Below, piece by piece: positions 55,720 to 61,536 of a DNA stretch of 64,000 nucleotides (position 1 is the first letter of the stretch; every line of letters begins with the position of its first letter). Made by a program: the position numbers and the translations under genes. The notes below the pieces were generated by a model. The model was given only the letters and a program-made list of their open reading frames with translations. It had not been told where the DNA came from and did not search any database. The stretch is from Novosphingobium capsulatum NBRC 12533 (lineage in GTDB: Bacteria; Pseudomonadota; Alphaproteobacteria; Sphingomonadales; Sphingomonadaceae), in contig NZ_BCYV01000008.1 in assembly GCF_001598375.1 (NCBI RefSeq), positions 62,001 to 126,000 on the forward strand. Direction: 5' to 3'.

Positions 55720-55987
55720 TAGGCGGCGTGGACAAATTCCACAACGCCACGGTTGCTCTATAAAAGGCCCTGGGGAGGCGCAAGGACGAAGCAAGAGTGG
55801 GCCTCTTGCAAGGCCGAGCAACGCTGCCAGGGCCTTTTATAGAGCAACCGCTACGGGGCTGGACCAAAAACCGCCATTTCAGCGTCGGCTCGTCGCACAA
55901 TATTCCCGATATTGCGCTTCCTCGCCTCCTTGAACTGGCGTTTTTTGCCTCCAGCCGTGGCGCTGTGGAATTTGTCCACGCCGCCTA
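55720..55987. repeat. Nested inverted-repeat element (MITE/REP-like) in divergent promoter region
   Basis: The gap of 332 bases between the regulator and haemoglobin genes is almost filled by this element. The outer arms 55720-55752 and 55955-55987 are 33-bp inverted copies with one mismatch. The inner arms 55751-55773 and 55827-55849 are a perfect 23-bp inverted repeat (GGTTGCTCTATAAAAGGCCC...). On the left the two arms abut; on the right a segment of about 105 bases (55850-55954) separates them. That segment has its own hairpin: AAAAACCGCCA near 55866 against TGGCGTTTTTT near 55936, enclosing CAATAT/ATATTG (55898-55914). It reads as a small non-coding mobile element with a later insertion. 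No transposase is present. Confidence 0.75.
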
Positions 55988-56039
55988 ACTGCGAACGCGG
56001 GCGCTGGCCAGCGCGCACGGCCAAGGCTATGGGCGCGGC

Positions 56040-56453
56040 ATGACCCAAGCCCCGGATGCCCCTGGCGACAGCACTGCGCCCACCCCGTATGACCTGCTGG
56101 GTGGGGAAGACATGGTGCGAGCCTTCTGCGCCCGGTTCTATCACCTGATGGACAGCCTGCCCGGCGCTGCGGCCTGCCGCGCGGTGCATCCGCCCTCCCT
56201 CGAACGCGCAGAACAGCGGCTGTATGAATATCTGACCGGCTGGCTTGGGGGACCGCCGCTCTATACCAGCCAATATGGCCATCCCCGCCTGCGCATGCGC
56301 CACATGGGTGCCTCGATCGGTGAGGAAGAGATAAAGGGCTGGCTGCTGTGCTTCCACCAGGCCTGGGCCGAACAGGTTCCGCCTTCCCCGCTTTCCAGCA
56401 CGATCGTGGAACGGGTGGAAGGGCTGGCCTGGCACATGGCCAACCGCGCCTAA
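56040..56453 (+). CDS. Group II truncated haemoglobin (trHbO-like)
   Basis: 137-aa globin. PYDLLGGEDMVRAFCARFYH gives helices A-B with the B10 tyrosine (FYHLMD). LTGWLGGPPLYTSQYGHPRL is the group II signature, RMRHMGASIG carries the proximal F8 histidine, and IKGWLLCFHQAW the G8 tryptophan. Group II proteins bind O2 and NO and are tied to oxidative or nitrosative stress and oxygen delivery. It stands alone on its strand, downstream of the repeat element; ATG start with a weak ribosome site (GGGCGCGGC). Confidence 0.92.
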   Translation: MTQAPDAPGDSTAPTPYDLLGGEDMVRAFCARFYHLMDSLPGAAACRAVHPPSLERAEQRLYEYLTGWLGGPPLYTSQYGHPRLRMRHMGASIGEEEIKGWLLCFHQAWAEQVPPSPLSSTIVERVEGLAWHMANRA

Positions 56454-56509
56454 CCATCCTGGCGAAAATGCCGGGCAATTGTAAAATCGCTCGCCAAAAT
56501 CTGTGTGCA

Positions 56510-56539
56510 GTGCAATAATCAACGAATTGCACGTTGATT
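56510..56539 (+). promoter_or_regulatory. Two interleaved dyads upstream of the small zinc-ribbon gene
   Basis: GTGCAAT (56510-56516) pairs with ATTGCAC (56526-56532), and AATCAACG (56517-56524) pairs with CGTTGATT (56532-56539). Both are perfect inverted repeats, with 9- and 7-base spacers, interlocked in 30 bases about 57 bases before the start codon. In RNA the two hairpins exclude each other; in DNA they could be two overlapping operators. Confidence 0.5.
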
Positions 56540-56595
56540 TTGGATTCGCCTAAACCACGGCACTGTCGCATCTTTTTGCATTGGAGAGCGCGACC

Positions 56596-56757
56596 ATGGA
56601 GCTTTCACCCAAGATCTGGGCAGTGCTGCTATGCAGCATTGGCCGCCACCAGCCCAACCGTGGAAAACGCTTTTACGAGGCTGGCGTGGAATATTGCCCG
56701 TGCCGCCATTGTGGCCGCCGCCTGCGCCACATGGGCCATCGCGACTGGCGCCCGTAA
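56596..56757 (+). CDS. Small Cys-rich (zinc-ribbon-like) protein
   Basis: 53-aa protein starting at ATG with TTGGAGAG 7 bases upstream. It reads MELSPKIWAVLLCSIGRHQP, then NRGKRFYEAGVEYCPCRHCG and a basic tail RRLRHMGHRDWRP. Cys13 with His18, and Cys34-x-Cys36-x-x-Cys39, form a probable zinc site (C...H, CxCxxC/CxxCG). The ribosome site, the leader with two dyads and its position make it more than a chance frame. Similar tiny C..GRH...C..CG proteins occur in sphingomonads to my knowledge; function unknown, nucleic-acid binding likely. It ends 5 bases from the convergent MocR gene. Confidence 0.75.
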   Translation: MELSPKIWAVLLCSIGRHQPNRGKRFYEAGVEYCPCRHCGRRLRHMGHRDWRP

Positions 56758-56762
56758 CCCCG

Positions 56763-58193
56763 TCAGGCGGGCAGCGGCACCAGCCGGTCAAGCGCCGTGG
56801 CGAGGCGGTCGATCGCCTGTGGCGTAGCGGTGGCCACACCAAGCAGCAGGCCGGCACGCGGCGGGCCGAGAAATAGCTGCGACAATGGCATCACGCCCAA
56901 CCCATGCTCATGCAACGCCTGCGCCAGCGCGGCATCGTCTTGCCGGGCCAAGGGATCGAGCCACAGCGCCAGTTGCAGGCCGCCATCGACCGGCCCGATC
57001 TGCCAGCGGCCCCGCGCCATGCCAGCCAATCGCCCGGCCAGGTCGAGCATGCGCTGGTGATAGACCTTGCGCATGCGGCGCACATGGACGTTGAGATGCC
57101 CCTCTGCCAGGAAATCGGCCATCGCCGCCTGCACGTGTATCGGCACCATGCCGCCCGACAGGCGCACCGCCGCCCGCATCGGCGCCACCAGGCGCGGTGG
57201 CACGATCGCATAGGCGACGCGCAACCCCGGCGCGAGAACCTTGGAAAACGTGCCGAGATAGGCAACGCAGCCGGCATCATCCAATCCCTGAAGGCTGGCC
57301 AGCGGGCGTCCGGCATAGTGGAACTCGCTGTCGTAATCGTCCTCCACGATCAGGGCGCCGTGGCTGGACGCGCGATCGAGCAGCGCCAGCCGCCGCGACA
57401 GGCTCATCGCCGCGCCGGCCGGATACTGATGCGACGGAGTGACGTGGATCAGTCGCGGCGGCGATGCCTGCGGCGCGCGCGCCGGATCGAGCCCCTCGTC
57501 ATCCACCGGCACCGGCACCAGCGTGGCACCCGCCCGGCGCAACAGCGCCTGGGCCGTGGCATAGCCGGGGTCTTCCACCCAGGCGGTATCGCCCGGCGTC
57601 ACGACCAGCCCCGCGAGCAACGCCAGCGCCGCCGCGGTCGACGGCACGATCACCACTTGCGCCGAATCGGCCACCACGGCGCGGCGCCGGCGCACGTGAT
57701 CGAGCACGGCGGCACGCAGGATCGGCAGTCCCTGGGCATCGGCATAGCCCAGGTCATGGACGCGCAAGGCCCGGGCGCGGGCGCCGAGGCAGCGCGCCCA
57801 GGCCGCGTGGGGAAACGACGCCAGATCGGGCAGGCCCGGGCGCAGTGGCAGGAAGCGGCTGGGATCTTCCTGGGCTGCGGCAGCCAAGCCCGCAGGTTCT
57901 GCCCGCTTTGGCCGGCCCCCTCCGCTCAACGGGGGCGGCGGCAAAGGCGCGACGCGGGTGGCAGAGCCGGGCGTGGCATGGACAAAGCCTTCGGCGGCGA
58001 GCCGGTCATAGCCGGCCACCACCGTGCTGCGCGCCATGCCCAGCGCCACAGCCAGCGCCCGCGTCGACGGCAGAGGCGCCCCGGCCGGCAGCGTGCCTGC
58101 CAGGATACGTTCGCGAAACGCGCGATAGACCTGTCCTTCCAGATCGCCCGCAGCGCGGTTCAACACCAGCCAGGTCAGCGGTTCGGCATGCAT
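56763..58193 (-). CDS. MocR/PdxR-type regulator (GntR HTH fused to aminotransferase fold)
   Basis: 476-aa fusion. The N-terminal GntR winged helix has ERILAGTLPAGAPLPSTRAL followed by AVALGMARSTVVAGYDRL. A Pro-rich linker (about 83-110) leads to a type I aminotransferase domain, with VEDDYDSEFHYAGRPLASLQ and GTFSKVLAPGLRVAY holding the PLP lysine. MocR proteins sense PLP or a PLP adduct. It is divergent from a pyridoxamine-phosphate-oxidase-fold gene with a shared 100-base control region, the classical arrangement, so vitamin B6 or amino-acid homeostasis is the likely theme. Confidence 0.92.
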   Translation of the reverse strand: MHAEPLTWLVLNRAAGDLEGQVYRAFRERILAGTLPAGAPLPSTRALAVALGMARSTVVAGYDRLAAEGFVHATPGSATRVAPLPPPPLSGGGRPKRAEPAGLAAAAQEDPSRFLPLRPGLPDLASFPHAAWARCLGARARALRVHDLGYADAQGLPILRAAVLDHVRRRRAVVADSAQVVIVPSTAAALALLAGLVVTPGDTAWVEDPGYATAQALLRRAGATLVPVPVDDEGLDPARAPQASPPRLIHVTPSHQYPAGAAMSLSRRLALLDRASSHGALIVEDDYDSEFHYAGRPLASLQGLDDAGCVAYLGTFSKVLAPGLRVAYAIVPPRLVAPMRAAVRLSGGMVPIHVQAAMADFLAEGHLNVHVRRMRKVYHQRMLDLAGRLAGMARGRWQIGPVDGGLQLALWLDPLARQDDAALAQALHEHGLGVMPLSQLFLGPPRAGLLLGVATATPQAIDRLATALDRLVPLPA

Positions 58194-58224
58194 GCGCGTG
58201 CTTTAAGCGGACTGCTCATATTTT

Positions 58225-58257
58225 GACAAGTGGACCTCATCAACAAACCACTTTGTC
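58225..58257. promoter_or_regulatory. Candidate MocR operator in the divergent gap
   Basis: GACAAGTGG (58225-58233) faces CCACTTTGTC (58248-58257), an inverted repeat imperfect by one base with a 14-base spacer. It sits midway between the MocR gene and its divergent target. Spaced half-sites of this size are usual for MocR dimers. Confidence 0.45.
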
Positions 58258-58293
58258 GGCAAAACCGGCCTGCCACAGCAAGAGGCCAAAGCG

Positions 58294-58962
58294 ATGACCG
58301 AACAGTTTCCCGTCACAGACCGCAGTCGCGTGCGGCGCATGCACGATCGCGCCAGCCATGCCTGGGCCGATGTTCATGCGGTGCTGGATGCCGCGCCCAT
58401 GTGCCACGTTGGCTATGTGATCGACGGCGCGCCTTATGTGACGCCAACGCTCCACTGGCGGCAGGGCAACCGCGTGTTCTGGCACGGGTCTTCGGCCAGC
58501 CGGTTCCTGCGCCAGGCCGAAGGGCAAGCGGTATGCCTGACAGTGAGCCTGATGGATGGCTATGTCCTGGCGCGATCGGCCTACAACCATTCGGTCAACT
58601 ATCGCAGCGCCATGGTATTTGGCCGCGCCAACAAGATCACCGATGCGCAGGACAGCGCCGCTGCGCTTCGCGAGATGGTCGACAGCCTGTTCCCCGGCCG
58701 GTGGGAGACACTGCGCCCGATGACCGCGCAGGAGGCCAAGGCCACGACGGTGATGTGGATGGATATCGCCGAAGCAAGCGTGAAAGACCGCGTCGGCCCA
58801 CCCGGCGACGCGGATGAGGCGGACGTACCAGTCTGGGCTGGCGTCCTGCCGATGCGCACCACCCTCGGCACGCCCGAACCCGCGCCGGAAATGGCAGCGG
58901 GGGTGCCGCTACCTGCCGAGCTGGCCGAACTGGTGGCGTCAGGGCTGCTCCGCCCGGCTTAG
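58294..58962 (+). CDS. Pyridoxamine 5'-phosphate oxidase-fold flavin-binding protein
   Basis: 222-aa split-barrel FMN-type protein. After a basic N-terminus it has CHVGYVIDGAPYVTPTLHW (barrel strands), FWHGSSASRFLRQ, VCLTVSLMDGYVLARSAYNH and NYRSAMVFGRANKI, matching the flavin-nucleotide-binding family often placed beside MocR genes. It is longer than PdxH and lacks its C-terminal motif, so it is probably not the B6-biosynthetic oxidase itself. AGAGG precedes the ATG. Regulated by the divergent MocR protein (inference). Confidence 0.87.
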   Translation: MTEQFPVTDRSRVRRMHDRASHAWADVHAVLDAAPMCHVGYVIDGAPYVTPTLHWRQGNRVFWHGSSASRFLRQAEGQAVCLTVSLMDGYVLARSAYNHSVNYRSAMVFGRANKITDAQDSAAALREMVDSLFPGRWETLRPMTAQEAKATTVMWMDIAEASVKDRVGPPGDADEADVPVWAGVLPMRTTLGTPEPAPEMAAGVPLPAELAELVASGLLRPA

Positions 58963-59011
58963 GCGCAAATGGGGAGGGATCGTTACAAGCAGGAGCGATG
59001 AAAAAAGCAGG

Positions 59012-59046
59012 TAGCGGGACCCCGGACTTGATCCGGGGTCCCGCTA
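59012..59046. repeat. Perfect 14-bp palindromic hairpin between convergent genes
   Basis: TAGCGGGACCCCGG (59012-59025), a 7-base loop and CCGGGGTCCCGCTA (59033-59046). The core resembles the GGGACCCCGGATCAAGTCCGGGGTC palindromes scattered in alphaproteobacterial genomes. On the minus strand a T6 run (59006-59001) follows after five bases, so it probably also terminates the aminotransferase transcript. Confidence 0.75.
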
Positions 59047-59067
59047 TTCTCCTACGGAACTTCGGCC

Positions 59068-60237
59068 CTACGCCAGCACACGCTCCACCGTGTTGCAGAA
59101 ACGGTCCATTTCCTGGGGTGAGCCGATGGTGATGCGCGACCGCGTCGGCCAGATCGGCCAGGAGCGACCGATGGCAATGCCCTTGGCCTCGAACGCGGCC
59201 TTGATCGGTGCGGCGGGCCGCCCCCAATCGACCATCAGCATGTTGGCGGCGCTGGGCAGCACCGGGAAACCGCGCTGCGTGAGGAAAGCGGCGGTCTTTT
59301 CACGGGTCTGCGTGTTCTGTTCGCGCCGGGCGGTGATCTGGTCCATTCGGCGCAGGCTAGCGCTGGCGCAGGCGAGCGCCGGCACCGGCAGTTGCAGCGT
59401 CTGGATCACGCCATCGTACTGCATCAGCTTGGCCTGAAGGTCGGGCCGCGCGATCGAGAGGCCCATGCGCATGCCGGCCATGCCGAAAATCTTGGAAAAA
59501 GTACGCAGGATCACCACGTTCTGGCCCTGGCGCACCAGATCCATGCCCGATGCTGCGCCGGAAAAGTGCAGATAGGCTTCATCCAGCAGCAGTACGGCAT
59601 CCTTGGGCATGGCATTGGCCAGCCACACGATGTCAGCCATCGGAGTCAGCGATCCGGTGGGGTTGTTGGGGTTGCAGATGTGATAGAGCCCGGCGTGCGG
59701 ATTGGCCGCCAGCATGGCACGCACATCGTGGGCCTGGTCGCTGGCGCGCAGCGGCACCTTGGCCACCGGCGCACCGATATAGCCGGCCACCATCCAGGCC
59801 ACTTCGAACGTGGGATCGGCGGTTACCAACCCGCGCTCTGGGCTGCAAAAGCCTACGACGGCGCGGGCGAGCGGGCTGCCCGATCCCGCCCAAGGCACGA
59901 CATGATCGGCGCCCACCTGCTCCATCGTCGCGACGGTCTCGATCAGGGCGTCACGCTCACCGGCGGGATCGTAATAGTTGCTGCGGGCAACGGCGGCGCG
60001 GGCAGCGTCGGTGCCGTCGTCCACCGGCCCTTCCCAATATTCGTTGCCATTGAGGCGGATGGTGCCTGGAGCCACTTTCAGGCCATTCGCCGCAGAAGCC
60101 GCGCTGGGTTGCGGACCGGCCTGGCCAGCCGGCGCGGCCAAGGCCCGCTCCCCCAGCGCGGCGCTGGTGCCAAGGGCGGCGGCGATCTGGAACATGCGCC
60201 GACGATCGAGCGGCAAGGCAGCAGAAAAGTCCGTCAT
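59068..60237 (-). CDS. Tat-exported PLP aminotransferase (HisC-like)
   Basis: 389-aa fold-type I aminotransferase. The PLP site shows ICNPNNPTGS, LLLDEAYLHF and the Schiff-base lysine in TFSKIFGMAGMRMG, with RITIGSPQEMDRF near the end, as in histidinol-phosphate aminotransferases. Unusually it begins with a twin-arginine signal: DRRRMFQIAAALGTSAALGE, cleavage near ALAAPAG, then a linker before the enzyme domain. Tat exports folded, cofactor-loaded proteins, so a periplasmic aminotransferase is implied. It follows the Lrp gene by 77 bases on the same strand. It is not in a his operon, so a biosynthetic HisC role is unlikely. Confidence 0.85.
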   Translation of the reverse strand: MTDFSAALPLDRRRMFQIAAALGTSAALGERALAAPAGQAGPQPSAASAANGLKVAPGTIRLNGNEYWEGPVDDGTDAARAAVARSNYYDPAGERDALIETVATMEQVGADHVVPWAGSGSPLARAVVGFCSPERGLVTADPTFEVAWMVAGYIGAPVAKVPLRASDQAHDVRAMLAANPHAGLYHICNPNNPTGSLTPMADIVWLANAMPKDAVLLLDEAYLHFSGAASGMDLVRQGQNVVILRTFSKIFGMAGMRMGLSIARPDLQAKLMQYDGVIQTLQLPVPALACASASLRRMDQITARREQNTQTREKTAAFLTQRGFPVLPSAANMLMVDWGRPAAPIKAAFEAKGIAIGRSWPIWPTRSRITIGSPQEMDRFCNTVERVLA

Positions 60238-60314
60238 GGCGCAGGCATCCTTTGAGTGAGAGGCGAGGCTGCCACGATGGTGCAGTGCCGCGAAGGCGCG
60301 GTCAACCGCCGCGT

Positions 60315-60785
60315 TCAGGATGCGGCGCCATGATGCAGCGGCAGGCTTTCGGCAGACTTGACCGTCTCCATCACGATCGAGGCGCAGACCACGTTCATTT
60401 CAATCCGCGAAACCAATGCCTTGTACACCCGGTCATAGTCATCGACGCTGGGCAGCACGATGCGCAGCAGGTAATCGATGTTGCCAGTCAGGCGATAGAC
60501 TTCCATGATTTCGGGAATGCCGGCCACGGCCTGGCGGAACTGCTCGGTCCACGCCGCGCTGTGCGTGCGCACGCTGACGGTGACGAACACCGTGGTCGGC
60601 AAGCCCACCTTGGCGCGATCGATCACCGCCACGTTGCGGCGGATATAGCCTGCCTCGCGCAAGTGGGCGATGCGCCGCGAGCAGGCCGAGGGCGAAAGGT
60701 GGACCTTGGCGCCGACATCGGCCAGCGGCGTATCGCTGTCACGCTGCAGAACGTCGAGAATGGCTAGATCACGCGAATTGAGCAT
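60315..60785 (-). CDS. Lrp/AsnC family transcriptional regulator
   Basis: 156-aa regulator with an N-terminal HTH (LNSRDLAILDVLQRDSDTPL, VHLSPSACSRRIAHLREAGY) and a C-terminal RAM ligand domain (VAGIPEIMEVYRLTGNIDYL, VVCASIVMETVKSAESLPL). ATG 60785 has GGAGG at ideal spacing. It is the gene before the exported aminotransferase, so amino-acid-responsive control of that gene is plausible. It ends with the usual Lrp-type helix and short tail. Confidence 0.93.
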   Translation of the reverse strand: MLNSRDLAILDVLQRDSDTPLADVGAKVHLSPSACSRRIAHLREAGYIRRNVAVIDRAKVGLPTTVFVTVSVRTHSAAWTEQFRQAVAGIPEIMEVYRLTGNIDYLLRIVLPSVDDYDRVYKALVSRIEMNVVCASIVMETVKSAESLPLHHGAAS

Positions 60786-60846
60786 ACGAAAGACCTCCTG
60801 CCATACAAATGCAGGATCGAGCAGCGTTACGCAACCGGTGTGCAAG

Positions 60847-61536
60847 CTAGGCGGTAATCAGGCGATAGCCCACGCCCGGCTCGTTGCGGATCATGCTCGC
60901 TTCAACGTCACCGTCCTCCAGCTTGCGGCGCACCCCACGCACGGCGACGCGCAGGTATTCCACATCGTGTTCATGCGCTGCCCCCCACACCGCACGCAGC
61001 AGCGCGGCATGCGATACGACCCGGCCGGGATGACGGCACAGCTGCGCCAGAAAGCCGTATTCCTTGGGCGTCAGATGCACTTCCACCCCATCGCGCAGCA
61101 CGCGGCGGGCCGCCAAATCCACCGTTACGGCGCCAACCTGGACCACCGGCTCTTCCGCCACGCGGTTGAGCCGCGTGCGCAGGGCCACGCGGATGCGCGC
61201 GTGGACTTCGTCGGTGTCGAACGGCTTGGTGACATAATCATCAGCGCCCAGATCGAGCGCGGCGACCTTTTCATCGGTGGCGTCGCGCGCCGAAACGATC
61301 AGCAGTGCTGCGCCCGTGGCCTTGACCAGCGGGATAAGTTCCAGCCCGTCGCGATCGGGCAGGCCCAGATCGAGCAGCACCAGATCGGGCTTGTCGATCG
61401 CTAGCGCCGCCAGGGCAGCGCGGGCATCGGCCGCCTCGATCACCTCGTGCCCGGCGCGGGCCAGGCTGCCGCGCAGCAGGCGGCGGATGGCGGGTTCATC
61501 GTCCACCACCAGGACGCGGGTGGCAAGGCTGCTCAT
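60847..61536 (-). CDS. kdpE: KdpE response regulator
   Basis: 229-aa OmpR-family regulator of the high-affinity potassium pump Kdp. The receiver has VDDEPAIRRLLRGSL, phosphoacceptor Asp56 (VLLDLGLPDRDG), VSARDATDEKVAALDLGADD and YVTKPFDTDEVHARIRVALR, all KdpE-like. The winged helix has LTPKEYGFLAQLCRHPGRVV and HDVEYLRVAVRGVRRKLE; RNEPGVGYRL ends it. It overlaps kdpD by ATGA. No kdpFABC genes are visible; they may lie beyond the right edge. Confidence 0.94.
   Translation of the reverse strand: MSSLATRVLVVDDEPAIRRLLRGSLARAGHEVIEAADARAALAALAIDKPDLVLLDLGLPDRDGLELIPLVKATGAALLIVSARDATDEKVAALDLGADDYVTKPFDTDEVHARIRVALRTRLNRVAEEPVVQVGAVTVDLAARRVLRDGVEVHLTPKEYGFLAQLCRHPGRVVSHAALLRAVWGAAHEHDVEYLRVAVRGVRRKLEDGDVEASMIRNEPGVGYRLITA

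Noticed and set aside
58294..58962. PdxH (pyridoxamine-phosphate oxidase) assignment
   Set aside because: Same split-barrel fold but a different length and no PdxH C-terminal motif; called only as a flavin-binding relative.
59068..60237. Biosynthetic histidinol-phosphate aminotransferase hisC
   Set aside because: A Tat signal and absence of any his gene nearby argue against histidine biosynthesis.
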